NCBI RefSeq assembly: GCF_024713945.1 | Contig: NC_134677.1 | Coordinates: 1,677,001 to 1,741,000 of the forward strand | Length of the DNA stretch: 64,000 nucleotides | Direction: 5' to 3' | DNA from: Dermatophagoides farinae | Lineage: Eukaryota; Arthropoda; Arachnida; Sarcoptiformes; Pyroglyphidae | Shown: piece by piece, positions 51,268 to 63,758 of the stretch | Numbering within the stretch: position 1 is the first letter of the stretch | Layout of the letters: each line of letters opens with the position of its first letter | The notes under the pieces: generated by a model | What the model was told of the DNA's origin: nothing | The model's database searches: none | Seen by the model: only the letters and a program-made list of their open reading frames with translations | Program-made: the position numbers and the translations under genes

Positions 51268-54200
51268 AATAAGAGAATCTCAACATTTCAAAACAAAACG
51301 AAAACATCCTATCCCGGAAACGTGTCTTGTTTTTTTAATCGTTATTGTCTTATCAATCAAAAATATACTTAAACTTGACAGAAAATGTCCAAGTATTTTT
51401 CATTGTTTGTCTTTATGTTCTCTTCTCTACTCTTCTTTTCTTTAAATCGTCACCAGTTTAGATCGATTCAATTTTTTTTAGATTTCATTTTTCAAAAAAA
51501 ATATGTGTCACTTAAACTACACAAAAATTCACTTTTGCCATTCGATCGTAATCATCATCATCGATCGATAATATTATTGTGCTTTGTGAATGAATAACTG
51601 CATTTTTTTCAATTTTTCATAAAGATATAACGATTCAACACATGAAACCATTTTCATTTCACACGACAAAGAGACATTCAACCATCATCCATACCGTTCA
51701 CATGTCTGTTTTACTGTGATATATTATTATTATATTATATATTATTATTGTATAATTAATGTAAACGCAAAAAAAAATTTAAAACAAAAATGAAATTTAA
51801 ATGTGACAGCACTTTTCCCTTCATCTACCTTATCATCATACGAAATCAACATACATACAGACACAAAGTCAATTCTATAGAAAATTGTCTTGAAAAAAGA
51901 ATCAAAAATCAAAATCAAAATCGAATCGCCTTTTCATATGGAAGGAATATTCTAGTCCAAACAGTCAATGAAAATTGGATGGTTGTGGTAGTCGTGGTGG
52001 TGGTGGTGGTCGTAGTACAATGAACCAATCACCAAAGCCTTATCATCCATTTGACGGGTCAACCAACCACCAAGTAAACAGTCATAAAAGTCAACCCTTT
52101 ACAAACAAAAAAAAAACAATTTTCTAGTCTTTTCTTTCTCTCTCACACATCAACATGGACACGAAAAAAAATCATACATCACTTAAATAATTAATGATGA
52201 TGATGATGATGATTATAATTGCCTTTTGAAAAAAGCCTACCGAATTTTTTTTTTCATTCTCATTTTCTGCCTATATTATATATGATGATGATATATGAAT
52301 TTATTCTGAATTTCAACGAAAATTTGTATTTTGTTATTTCAACTTATTATATGATTTATAATTTTGAAAATTTATTTTCAAACAACAAGAAAAAAATTGA
52401 TATTTTATTACATGAAAATTGAAGTTGTGTGTGTAAACCAATGTTCCTTATGCCATCAACACACCCCAATGACTATTTGACTTAAACTTTTATCTAAAAT
52501 TCTATTTGTTTTTTTTTTTTTTTGTTTGTTTCACCTTTTTTTCAATGATGATGATGATGATTGTACAAATTAAAAAAAAATGAATACTGATTTAACAGAT
52601 AGAAAAAAAATTGAAAATCTTTATGTTTATGAATTTAAATTGTTACAAAAAAAATGTATGTTTGTGTTGGCCGGGTAATATTATTTTTTTTTTTTGGATT
52701 CTAAAATTAGAACAATACGCATGATCATTTCGATCACACAAGAAGTGTTGGGTAATTTGGACAATTTTTTTTTAATCACCATCATCATCATAAATTCATA
52801 AAATGAAAAGAAAAAAAAAATCTAAACAGAAAAAAAATGATAATGACGATGATGATGATGATGATGAACCATCAGACTAATAATATGAATCAACCATTTA
52901 TCAATATAATGAGGATGATGATTATTATTATTGCACATATGATGAGAGATTATCAAATTGAAAATGGTTTTTTTGGAAAATTTTTTCTTTTCTTTTTTAG
53001 ATATATATTTTATTATTTTGAAAAAAAACCATTGACGACAACAACAACGAATGGCTGTGATTAAAGATTCGTATCATTATCAATGTTTTTTTTTTTTTTT
53101 TTTTTTTTTTGGTTGTAGTTGATTAAATATGGTCGAATTTTTTTTTTCGTTTTGCTTTTTGCTTTCGAACAAACAAACAAACAAAAAAAAAGTTGGAAAA
53201 TTATATGATAATGCACACACACGACATATAATTTTAAGTCAAAAAATGAAATTTTTTTTTTTAATTGAGCATACCAAAGCCATTGCACGTAACAAATTAT
53301 CTCATTGTCACAAATTCTACAATCATTCAATGATGATGATGATGATGATGATAAAATAAGAGATATGACAAGGAATTATTATTATTATTTTTTTCGAATG
53401 TTCGAATTTGACCTCTATATATCGTTCGAATGTCGACCTATCGATATTGAAAAAAAAAGTCGTCCGTCATTTGATTTTCATACATTCGAATTCGAATTCA
53501 TGTCATTCCTGATCATCATTGAATTGACATCTAGAAATATTAAAAAAAAAAAATTTATACAATTCATTAACAACAATATCCGGTGAAAATGTGAGACTCT
53601 ACATATGTTTTATAATAAAGAAAAAAAAATCATCATCATTGGGGAGGCGAACATCATCATCATCATCATAAACTTCTGCCGACTAATAATTATTATCTCT
53701 CTTTTTATTAGTTTATGATAGATGAAATGATTTTCCGTTTTTTCATATCAACAATAATAATAATGATGATGATGATGATGATGATGATGATGGCAATGAA
53801 TGGATGCGACCATCGTCACATATTGAAAACACCTACTTTTTTTTCATTTCAAAATGAATGTGTTGCAATTGGCTATCATAACAACAGCAACGATGATAAA
53901 GACCATCGAGATTTAAATCAAGAAGAAATAAAAATGTATCAATCAATCAATCAATCATTCGTTTATGGATATAATGGTGCCAATTGTAAATATAAATGAG
54001 AAAATTTGAATCATTTAAATTCAAAAAATACCGAATAACAAATCACACAATTTAGCCACTTTTTATTTTGGGCAAATTTTTTTTTTTTTTGAATTGAATG
54101 GCGTCGGCATCATCATTGGAGTATGCGCTGAATTTTTTTTATTTTGAAACTTTTTTTTTCTCATATTCACGTTCTGCATTCACTGTGTGGCGTGTGTGTA

Positions 54201-54551
54201 TGTGTGTATATATGTCGAATGTCCTTTTGGCGTCCGAAATCAAATTGCAAAGTCAGATTATTATTATTAACAATTGTTGTTGGTTGTAGAGGCATTGAGA
54301 AAAGGCATAAATTGATCGACCATATATACAGTGGTAATAGCATTTAAAATAATTATACAGTTAGAATTTGATCCCACCTTTCAAAATTGTAATGGGCGCC
54401 TTCATTTTTTAGTTTATATAAAAGCAATGAAAATCATTGTAGTTCTCTTTATAATCTCCTGTTTTTTGGCTGTATATTCGATTTTGTTATTCGTTTTTGT
54501 TTGGTTTTTTTTTCATTCGAAAAATTGTGTTTGTGTGTATGTCGAACGACA

Positions 54552-54582
<31 letters not shown>

Positions 54583-55066
54583 CAGCAGAAGCAGCATATT
54601 AGAATTCATCATTCAACAACAACATCATCATCATCAACAACAACAACAGCAACAGCAGCAGCAGTAGCAAAATAATAACGAAAGTCGAATTCGAGGATCT
54701 CTTCTTGGTGTGTTTTTTGTGTTTGTGTGTGTGTGTTTTGTATAGTAGGTTCTTTATATTTCTTTTTGTCTTTCAAAAAAAAAAAAAAAATAATATTTCA
54801 ATTCTCTTCTTTTTGGTACTCAGTTTTATGTGTGTGTGTGTGTGTTTGTGTGTTTCAGAATATATATATATTCTTTATAGATTTATCATTGAATCATTTT
54901 CTCGTCATTCTTATTTTTTTCCGCATTGTGTTTTTTTTTGTTTCTTTTTCAATCCCAAAAATAGGAATCGAAATTGATTTAGAACATCAAAAATAATTAT
55001 AAAACATCAATATAAATTTTAATATTCAATTCGTGTAAATCAAGAATAACCAGAAACCGAAAAAAA
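51268..55066. other. 3.8 kb spacer between muscleblind and Na+/K+-ATPase beta
   Basis: Probably muscleblind 3' untranslated DNA, then the promoter and leader of the ATPase gene (likely leader exon starts after TAG at 54964). Repeats: (GTG)n at 51982-52014, (GAT)n at 52196-52213 and 52846-52866, poly-T at 53085-53110, (ATG)n at 53763-53791, a CAG tract at 54550-54589 and (TG)n at 54828-54846. An open stretch at 53850-53999 (NECVAIGYHNNSNDDKDHRD, ending NCKYK) has coding-like codons but no homology recognised and no clear gene context. Confidence 0.5.
54550..54589 (+). repeat. CAG/CAA trinucleotide tract
   Basis: Eight uninterrupted CAG units, then CAA CAA CAA CAG CAG AAG CAG. It lies in no recognised gene, though it sits in an open frame of no apparent homology. 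On the opposite strand it is a CTG tract. Confidence 0.85.
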
Positions 55067-56546
55067 ATGGCAAACAAAGAAGAAAAATATTGTGACAAAC
55101 AATCCGGATGGCAAAAATTCTGTAAATTTCTATGGAATTCAGAAACTGGTCAATTTTTGGGCCGTACTGGTGGTAGTTGGTGTAAGTTATTTTTTTCCCC
55201 ATTAATCATTCTGTCTCTGTGTTCAATTTCCCTTTTCCTAATCAATGTCCTTCAATAACCGTTGACTATAATTGAAAAGTTTTTTTCAATTGTCGAACGT
55301 TTTTTTCCCAAATGACATGATATTTTAATTCGACCTTGATGCCATTGCATTTCGGCTATTAATTTCCAATCATTTTTTTTTATTTCTTTTCTCTTTCAAT
55401 TCAATTTTCATTTGTAGTCAAAATCACCGTTTTCTACATCATTTTCTACTTATGTTTGGCTGCTTTCTGGGCATTAATGTTGTTGATATTTTACCAAACT
55501 ATCGATTATCGATCACCAAAATATCAATTAGCAGAGAGTAGAATCGGAGCCAATCCAGGTACATTTGAATAATTCATCGTTTTATGATTGATAGCTTAAA
55601 TTTGAATAGAAATAATAAATAATTTCAAATTTTATCATTTATAGGACTCGGTTTTCGACCAAGGCCAAAAGATGAGAACATTGACAGTACATTGATTTGG
55701 TTTAAAAATGGCAACAACGAAGAAAACTGGAAATATTGGTCAGAGAGTCTACAAGAATTCTTAGAACGTATGCATTTTAGATTGTATTCATCATTAATGT
55801 TTTTCTAATTAACCATTTTTTGTTGATAAAAATAGCATACAAAAAATCAACTATCGATGCTGGTGCTCATGTTGAAAATTGTGGCGATAACCAAATGGCT
55901 AGTGAAGGCAAATTCTGCCATTTTGATGTCAATGCTATTCCAAGTCAATGCTCGGTAGAAAATCATTTTGGTTATCAACGAGGAGATCCTTGTGTTTTGA
56001 TCAAATTGAACAAGGTAAAAATATTCAACATTCATGATCAATGAACCGATTAATTTTTTATAACAAATTGAAAATAAAAATAGATTTTCAGCTGGAAACC
56101 CGAAGGATTTACGGATGAAGAATTGAGAGATACACACATTCCTGATGTCGTACGAAAAAGCTATCCAACTCGTCTCAATAACGCCAGTCAATTGATCTAT
56201 ATCACTTGTGAAGGCGAAGTATGTGTTACATAACCTTATATTGAAATTGAGAACACCAAATGTTAATTGTACACCTTTTTTAAATTTCATTTTGTATTAG
56301 AATGCTGCCGATAAAGAAAATGTTGGTGAAATTGAATATTATCCACAACAGGGAATTGAATTCAAATATTATCCATTCACTAATCAACCTGGTTATCTAT
56401 CACCATTTGTTTTTGTTCATTTCAAAAAACCACAACCCGGTGTATTGATCAATATTGAATGTAAAGCATGGGCACGTAATATTAAACATAATCGTATGGA
56501 TCGTGAAGGAAGTGTTCACTTTGAATTATTAGTCGATGGATTCTAA
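55067..56546 (+). CDS. Na+/K+-ATPase beta subunit (nervana-type)
   Basis: Glycoprotein subunit needed for folding and surface delivery of the sodium pump. Exons 55067-55181, 55418-55558, 55645-55767, 55836-56014, 56084-56218 and 56301-56546 join in frame to 312 residues. Type II topology: a short cytosolic N-terminus with [20 protein letters not shown], one membrane helix ([20 protein letters not shown]), then the ectodomain. The ectodomain holds six cysteines in the family pattern (ENCGD, KFCHF, SQCSV, DPCVL, ITCEG, IECKAW) for three disulfides, plus [20 protein letters not shown] and the end FELLVDGF. One N-glycosylation sequon (NNAS) is seen. Short introns; nothing unusual. Confidence 0.97.
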
Positions 56547-57495
56547 ATTATTTGAAAAAAAAGAATAACAAAATTCTAAACTCACATACAACAATATAAA
56601 CAATTCATATTGATGGCACTTTTGTTTCACACAACTTTGCTCTCTTTTTCTTTCACTCTATAATATATATCCTTTCTGTTCTGTTGTTCAATTCTTACTA
56701 TATACTTTATAAAGTTCGCTAATTATTATTTCTTTTTGTTGATGTCAAATTTTTTTTTTAAAGAAAAATTTGATTACCGCCTAAAAAAAGCCCAATCAAA
56801 TCAATCACACACACATTCAGATCCACTATCCAATCAACCACTTATCAGACGTATTTGCTTTTCATTTTGTTTTTTTTTTCTTTTTAGTTTTATTATTGAT
56901 TAATTGAATTTCAAATCATATTTGAAATCACACTATTCTCCCCATTTACCTATTTCCTAATTTTATTATTATATTATCAAATTTTTTTTTCCAAAACACC
57001 GTATATATATATAGAATTTTAATAGATGTTTTTTTTTCCTAAATAGAGAGCATTGTTATTCATTTTTTTTTCATTTTATTTTCAAATCAAAAAAAAAAAA
57101 ACGTTCATTATTTGCATGATGACCAACAACAACAACAACTGATGGATGGATGGATTAAATTATTAGATATCGTCGTTGAAATGTTGCCTATCAAGATTTA
57201 AATATTATAATTATTAATTATATTATGCACAGTTATTTGTTATAATTCGCAGCAGTTTACATAACAAAATATAACACTTACAGAATATATAAAATTCTTT
57301 TGAGAAACATTTGATGATTCACACATGCAAACACACACACACACACATATATACAGATAGAAATGTAAATAAAGAAAATGACAAAATTAAATCTTTTTTT
57401 TTGTTGTTGGAATCCATCAATGGTCAATGAGTCAATCAGTTCCGATTTTTTTTGTGATTGTGTGTGTGTGTGTCAGTGTCGGTGTGTATAGATTA
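56547..57495. other. Tail-to-tail spacer between ATPase beta and EI24
   Basis: 3' untranslated DNA of both genes. It holds a (CA)n run at 57329-57347, (TG)n at 57461-57475 and poly-T/A stretches. AATAAA occurs on the plus strand at about 57369. No coding sequence seen. Confidence 0.6.
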
Positions 57496-58729
57496 TTATG
57501 GGAGGACTATCATTAATTTGTTGGAAATCCAAACAACACCAGAAAAGAATGGTATTTTATGATCACTGTGAAACAAATGAATAAATGAAAATAAATTAGA
57601 ATTGAAGCAATTATTCATTTCGGTTTATTTACCTTTTTTTAAGGTCAAGATGTGTTTCATTCGCACTTAGAATGAATAATGGAAACAAGAATGCAAAACA
57701 TGCGGTGTTTAGATAATAATTTGGAAGTGAATGTGTGACTAAAGCTAATGGCAGTCCAAATCCAAAAAAATATGGCCACATTCGTTCAATATAATGAAGT
57801 CGTTTATATAATTCCCAGCCTGTATTTTTGAAAAAAACAAATTGATTTTCATTTTTTTTCAATTTTGATTTTTTTTTTTTTTTTTTGATCTTACCCATAT
57901 TGAACCATTTATATTCGAATGAATAAAGTGAGTATAAAAGGCTTGTATGTAGAATACTCAGAATTTGACCGATAAATCCAATCGGAAAAAAATAGAATAG
58001 ATTGGCCTATGAAGAGCAACAAGATGATTGAATTTGATGAGATTAATCAATTCAATAATCAAACCTGTATCAAAAATAAAATCTGTATCAACATGCTGAA
58101 CAATGTATCAGCGATTAATTTTGAAATGCTTTTGAAAGCTTGTGGTCTGCCTCTGAATGAAATATCGGCTATATCCTATTTATAAAGAATTTGTATATAA
58201 AAACAATTTTTTTCTCAATGATAACTAACTTGAAACCATAAGGCAGTCACTATACGACTTATAAATATTAATGGTAAAACCCATAATGCCGAAAAAAGTG
58301 TGGACAATGTTGATTCAAGCCATGACCATGTTGCACCATGTTGTTCTTGTGAACCAAATATAAATGTAACAGCCATATTTAATAGTATTAAAAAATAATT
58401 AAAAATCATCATAGAAAACTATTTATGTAAAAAAAGAAATCCAATGTGAATCATTATTTATAATTAATAATTTGAAAATTTTACCATTAAAAGGCCACCA
58501 AGTAGGCAACATTGTCGTATACGTTTAAGAACATTAGTTGATTTTGGACTTTGATGTTGTTGTGTCAGTACGGTTGTTATCACATAGATACCAAAGAATA
58601 TTGAATCATAAAGGCCATCTTTGAAACCACATATTATTAGCTATTATGAACAAGAACAAAAAAAAAATTATTATTATCATTCATTCATTTGGGAAATTTG
58701 TATAGATTATTTACCTTTAAATTATCCAT
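57496..58729 (-). CDS. EI24: EI24 / PIG8 autophagy-associated ER membrane protein
   Basis: Multi-pass ER protein needed for autophagy and linked to p53-induced death in mammals. Six exons starting at 58729 (MDNLK) give about 280 residues (human 340). Recognisable parts: [20 protein letters not shown] at the N-terminus, several hydrophobic segments ([40 protein letters not shown]), then [40 protein letters not shown] and [10 protein letters not shown], which match the human C-terminal half closely. The human C-terminal Ser/Pro tail is missing; the protein stops soon after [12 protein letters not shown]. Head to head with PARL. Confidence 0.9.
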
Positions 58730-59168
58730 ATTAAAATTCGCCTATTCAAGCAAAAACATTCATCCATTCAATTATTATCATCATTATTATTATTATTATT
58801 GTATTGATTATGAGAATTTTTGTTTTTATTTGATCACAAAATGTTCTGAATTTCGAAACACGATGAACGATGAAGAAAAAAAGTCGAAAACAAAATAAAT
58901 CAAACAAACAAAAAAAAAAATAAGAAAAAATAAATCAAAACAAAATAAAACTACGTCTGTTTTTGTGTGTGTGTATGTATTCAACCTCAAACACAAATGA
59001 ATTTTCGGAAAAAGTTTTTCTATTAGCTACGACATTCGTTTGTATGGAAACTTTTTTTCGTTCAGTAGATACTTAAAATTGTCATCACATCACATGTCGA
59101 TGATGATGGATTAATGATTGATTTTAAATAAAAAAAAATCATTAAAAAATCCCATTAGATTTCTAAAA
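58730..59168. promoter_or_regulatory. Bidirectional promoter region, EI24 / PARL
   Basis: Only 439 bp separate the two start codons, so both promoters must share it. It contains (ATT)n at 58783-58800, a poly-A/AAATA stretch at 58905-58945 and (TG)n at 58962-58972. No clear binding site recognised. Confidence 0.55.
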
Positions 59169-60459
59169 ATGCGTATGTCATACATTCTATGTTCGTCATC
59201 ATCATTATTACATCGACAATCGATAAATAAACTTAATTTGATATCGAAATTACGTTTTATACATCAAAATAATCAACAACATGTAAAATCATCAATAATA
59301 AATAAATATGGAAAATTGGTCAAACCATTTTTGTTTACAATAACTGCATGTGGTGCATCATTCACCATTGCAACTATAGCTCAATATGAAAATGATCAAA
59401 ATGATTTTCATAGGAAACAGAAACGTTTTCAATCATGGAATCCATATAATAGTCATCAGGAATTATCGTGGTTTCAACAGGTTTGATTTAGGTTTCCATT
59501 AATGTTGAATCATGATCAATCAATTTGAATAATTTGTGTGATAGATGAAAAATCTGTATTGGGATTCACGTAAAGATGGTTTTAAAATATTTTGCTGTAT
59601 TGCCGCATTGAATGGCCTTGCATTTCTATGTTGGCGTATACCACGATTAAATCCATTGATGACCAAATATTTTATCTCTCGAATAGATACTGGTAAGTTA
59701 TTGATTCGATTATCGATAATTAATCAGTTGTTTTTGTTTCATAGGTTCGATACGAATTGCGCCAATGATTTTATCAAATTTTAGCCATTATTCAATTACA
59801 CATTTAGCCATGAATATGATTGTTTTGTATTCATTCTGTGATCTTGGTGTACATCTTTTTGGTCGAGAAAATTTTCTTGCACTTTATCTTAATGCAGGTT
59901 TGTTGTTCGAATGAATTCGAAATTTGATATTTCATCGTCAATTTATCAATTCATACAGGTATAATATCATCATTTGCAAGTTTTGTACATAAAGTGATTA
60001 TTAATTCAACCGTACCTTCATTGGGAGCGGTAAGCAATATTTTCATTGATGGTTTTTTTCTGCTACATTTAATTTTCATTGATTTTTTTTTTAAATAGAG
60101 TGGTGCCATATTAGGTGTATTGGGTGCCACTTGTCTTGAACGGCCCGATATCCAATTGATGATCATATTTCTACCATTCTTTACATTCTCATCATATACG
60201 GCACTTAAAAGCATTCTATTACTTGATGCATTAGGAATCATTTTACGGTGGGAATTTTTTGATCATGCAGCACATATGGGTGGTACACTTTTTGGAATGT
60301 AAGTTAAATTCATAAATTTTACCACATTTTGAATGATTGCCACATTATTTTTTTTTTTTTTTAAATCACAGGTATTATTCAAGTTCAATACGGCAATATT
60401 TTTATGATAAAAAAAGGATAATTCTTAAACAATGGAAAAAATTTAAAAATCAATTTTAA
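59169..60459 (+). CDS. PARL: Mitochondrial rhomboid protease PARL
   Basis: Intramembrane serine protease of the inner mitochondrial membrane that processes PINK1, PGAM5 and others. Exons 59169-59480, 59545-59692, 59745-59897, 59959-60029, 60099-60298 and 60372-60459 join in frame to 323 residues. The start MRMSYILCSSSSLLHRQS opens a basic, Ser-rich mitochondrial presequence. The catalytic Ser is in GASGAILGVLGA (about residue 229, just after the exon 4/5 border) and the catalytic His in DHAAHMGG. HYSITHLAMNMIVLYSF, with the rhomboid HxxxN pattern, and FLALYLNAGIISSF complete the fold. The 5' frame stays open to about 59118, but no earlier ATG is in it. Confidence 0.95.
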
Positions 60460-60492
60460 TATATCGTTATTATATAAAAATTAAAATGAAAT

Positions 60493-61875
60493 TTATCCAA
60501 TATTTTTGGCATAATTTGAATTCCAATCACGAAGAAAAATGCTTTGAATTTGATTATACAATGATGTTGAATGTTTTGAATTAGTAGTAGTTACATTCAT
60601 AACGATACCTACACCAGCCGTATTAACAAAATAATCGGCTGACCAATTTGATGTGCCAATATAGACAACTTTATCGGTGATCATATATTTATTATGATTA
60701 ACTTCAGAATATGGAATCGGATTTTTTATAAATGGACACATTGGAAATGTAAATAATTTTGTTTCAATCGAACCATTCAATGTATTTTCATTATCACCAT
60801 CATTCAAAGCCTGTAATGATTTCAAAAACAATGACATATATGGTCGAGTATCATTCCAATGGCTTGCCAATAGACGAACATGAACATTTCGTTCCCAAAC
60901 GGCACGTCTCAATGCATTATCAATAATAGGCCAATAATGAGATTTTTTTTCATATAAAAATAATGGATAATAATCCATGACTGCTATGTAAATGAATTTT
61001 TCTGCTTCATTGATAATATCAATGATAGCATCCAGATCATTTGTACGAGTTGATGAACAAAATTGTCGTGGTGATGATGTCAAAAATATGCTATATTCAT
61101 CATCATCGGGATTTATTTGATTTCTATATGGATTAGTAACATTATATCGGGCATCATAGATTGATGGCCATGGCATGGGTATTACCGAATTTTGTTCACC
61201 CATCGACCAATAAATATCGAAAATTTTCAACAAATCTTCAGCTAATTCTGGATTATTTTGTATTATGATTCCCAATTCTTTGACATGTGTTAATGAACGC
61301 CAATCCATATTGGCACTACCGATGTAGAAATCTTTTCGATCAACAATAATAAATTTTGTATGTAATACACCAGCACCAATCAAACGAACAAAATTTACTC
61401 TTCGTATTTTTGAATATTTTTGTAATAATTTTAAATCTTCATTGTTGTCATTGTCATTGGATTTTTCATCATTAACAGCAATTCTTAATCGTATGGAACG
61501 ATTTTTAGCAGCATCAATTAATGCTGCAATGAATTTTTCACCTTTTTTACTTTCAGGAACAGGATTTTGCATTACATCTTTACCGAACATTGTCCAATAC
61601 ATTGATGCAATATCAATTGAATGATTAGCCGAATTAATCAATTCTAACCATGCATCAGCTGTTGGTTTGGATTTATTCTCATCATTATAATTCAATTCAT
61701 GTGGTAGTGTTTCAACAATAAACGAATGACGAGTAAACAAAGTTCCAGAAACTAGAAAGATTATCATCATCAAAATTAATAATATAAACGAAACAATTGT
61801 CATTGGAAACATGATTGTTGTATACAACTGATCTAACATATAAATATCGTTCGTTTTTAAATTATTGATTTTCAT
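60493..61875 (-). CDS. PLD3/PLD4-type phospholipase D family membrane protein
   Basis: Type II lysosomal/ER membrane protein; vertebrate PLD3 and PLD4 act as 5' exonucleases in lysosomes. A single uninterrupted frame of 460 codons. A membrane helix lies near residues 24-46 (TIVSFILLILMMIIFLVSGT). The two HKD sites are intact: HTKFIIVDRKDFYIGSANMD and HNKYMITDKVVYIGTSNWS. MDWRSLTHVKELG matches human PLD3 nearly word for word. N-glycosylation sequons are present (NRSI, NVTN, NGSI, NWSA, NVTT). Unlike all other genes here of this size it has no intron. The stop is 33 bp from the PARL stop on the other strand. Confidence 0.95.
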   Translation of the reverse strand: MKINNLKTNDIYMLDQLYTTIMFPMTIVSFILLILMMIIFLVSGTLFTRHSFIVETLPHELNYNDENKSKPTADAWLELINSANHSIDIASMYWTMFGKDVMQNPVPESKKGEKFIAALIDAAKNRSIRLRIAVNDEKSNDNDNNEDLKLLQKYSKIRRVNFVRLIGAGVLHTKFIIVDRKDFYIGSANMDWRSLTHVKELGIIIQNNPELAEDLLKIFDIYWSMGEQNSVIPMPWPSIYDARYNVTNPYRNQINPDDDEYSIFLTSSPRQFCSSTRTNDLDAIIDIINEAEKFIYIAVMDYYPLFLYEKKSHYWPIIDNALRRAVWERNVHVRLLASHWNDTRPYMSLFLKSLQALNDGDNENTLNGSIETKLFTFPMCPFIKNPIPYSEVNHNKYMITDKVVYIGTSNWSADYFVNTAGVGIVMNVTTTNSKHSTSLYNQIQSIFLRDWNSNYAKNIG

Positions 61876-62043
61876 AAATCAAACATTAATTATCTTATCG
61901 CTATAAATACAAGTGCGCGGAATGTGATAATTCAAAAAAAAAGAAAGAAAAAATATTTATTCAATTTAAATAATATATGTTCACATTTGTATTGATATTT
62001 TTTTCCCCCCACTAATTTCTAATCATAGAATGAGTTTTTATTT

Positions 62044-62675
62044 TTAAATAAACATTGCCAACCATCCTAAAATGAACATCATACCACCAATTGGTGTGAA
62101 TCGTACGACCAAATTATTATCAGTGATGGCATTACAATAACATGTTCCAGAAAATATGGCAATACCACCAAGGAATAGACTACCAACCTGACAGAAAAAA
62201 ATAATCATTAGTAAGTCTTTTGTTTTTGTTTTTTTGCAATCAAATATATTGCATTCGATTAATTTTTTTCATTTAACCACATACCAAATTAGATCTACGT
62301 ACAAACGGTGTTGCCAATAATGCCAACGAATGATAAAAATGATATTTATTGGCCGTTTCATAAATTGCTCGTTTTTCTGTATTTTTCAATCCTTTAAATA
62401 AAAGAAAAAAAATCCAATTAATAAATGATGAGTAAATAGATCCATGATTTTAAATTACCATGTGCTCCATATGCACCCATAACAACGGCTGCAGCACCGG
62501 TAATAGCAGCAATTTTTATCCATGGTGATGATGAATAATATTCGGTAATTAATTTGAAATCCAATTTAGGTGTTGCAGATTGTGTGGCCATTTTTTGACT
62601 TGAATAATTTAGATAAGAAAAACAATGGTATAATAGATCTTTTGGAATATTTATGTATGATTGAAGAGACGACAT
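62044..62675 (-). CDS. TMEM256: TMEM256 homologue (DUF423-type small membrane protein)
   Basis: Small membrane protein of unknown biochemical role, probably mitochondrial. Three exons. Family motifs: ITGAAAVVMGAYGAHG, ANKYHFYHSLALLATPFVRR, GSLFLGGIAIFSGTCY, and the end TPIGGMMFILGWLAMFI, parallel to human ANKHHFLHSLALL and GGTLLLLGWLALAL. Two starts are possible: 62675 (MSSLQSYINIPKD, a longer N-terminus) or 62591 (MATQSATPKLD, nearer the family's usual length of about 113). The stop lies 168 bp before the PLD start codon, so the PLD promoter must be very short or overlap this 3' end. Confidence 0.92.
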
Positions 62676-63320
62676 TTTTTTATGCTCGCCAATTTATTTG
62701 TAAGATAATCCTCGTATTTGTTAGCAACAATCAAATCAAACAAATAATGTGATAAATAAAAAAACGCCACACAAAATGATGTAATAAATGTAATCAATAA
62801 GTGATGAAGATAATCGCTTGTTGATTATAAAATTGATTTTGATTGATTAATGTATGGATTTTTTCGAATTGTCAATGAACAACAAATATATTCATTAAAA
62901 AATGAGTTTGTGAAACTTACGGAATTTTAATCACTTTTTTAACGTAATTGTACATTTGACAGTGATGATATTTTAAAAAATGGATGGAATGATGGAAAAA
63001 AAATTATGATGAGCAAATAAATGATGATTTCGATTGTATCGATTATTACCAAATACAAAAATTTTTTGTTTTTGTTATTTGAAACGCATTGAAAATAATT
63101 AAAAACGAACAATATCAAAAAAAAAAATGCCACTGACATCTGGTGAATCTATTTGAAAATTGAAAACACGTGAATTTAGTTTACATCCATACGTATTTTT
63201 TTTTTTTATTACTTATTTTATAAATTATAATTTCATTAGATTAAAACATATCAATTGCAATCTGTTACACCTTTAAATGTCTCGAGATTAACACGCCAAA
63301 GAAACTGGATTATGGAAAAA
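62676..63320. other. Spacer right of TMEM256
   Basis: Upstream region of TMEM256 and AT-rich DNA before the transposon fragment. CACGTG at 63167-63172. No coding sequence recognised. Confidence 0.5.
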
Positions 63321-63394
63321 ATGGAACAATTATTGATTAAATGAATTGAGGACAATAACACAAACGGATAATGCCAATGAGTCAAATGACTATC

Positions 63395-63609
63395 CAGGAA
63401 AAAGCTTTAAGTATTTTGAAGAAAATTTGAAGAATGAAGATACCGATGAATCTGCTGAAGATGTCATATTCCAAGCAAGCCAAGGATGGTTTAAAAAATT
63501 TAACATTAAAAATAGATTTAATTTGCATAATTTGAAAAAAAATTATGTATTGTAAAACATACACATATTTTATGTAACATGAAGATGTTTCATTTTTGTT
63601 AAAAAAATA
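63395..63609 (+). repeat. Direct repeat copy 1 (transposon fragment)
   Basis: Matches copy 2 364 bp downstream. Over the first 150 bp the two differ only by one-base indels in homopolymer-like places; the last part is more diverged, with small insertions in copy 2. Confidence 0.95.
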
Positions 63610-63758
63610 AAAAGATAAAATGCATTGAATGATAAACCATGTTACAAATTTTAACATTGGGCAGGGAAACCGTTTGTTATCAATGGCAATTTGATAATTA
63701 CAGCAATTTATTATATTTTTTATCACACCCCTCATAGGGACATGAAAACAAACTATTC

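Noticed and set aside
54331-54675. 114-codon frame containing the CAG tract (poly-Gln)
   Set aside because: The rest of the frame is hydrophobic/low-complexity with (TG)n; no homology and no gene context.
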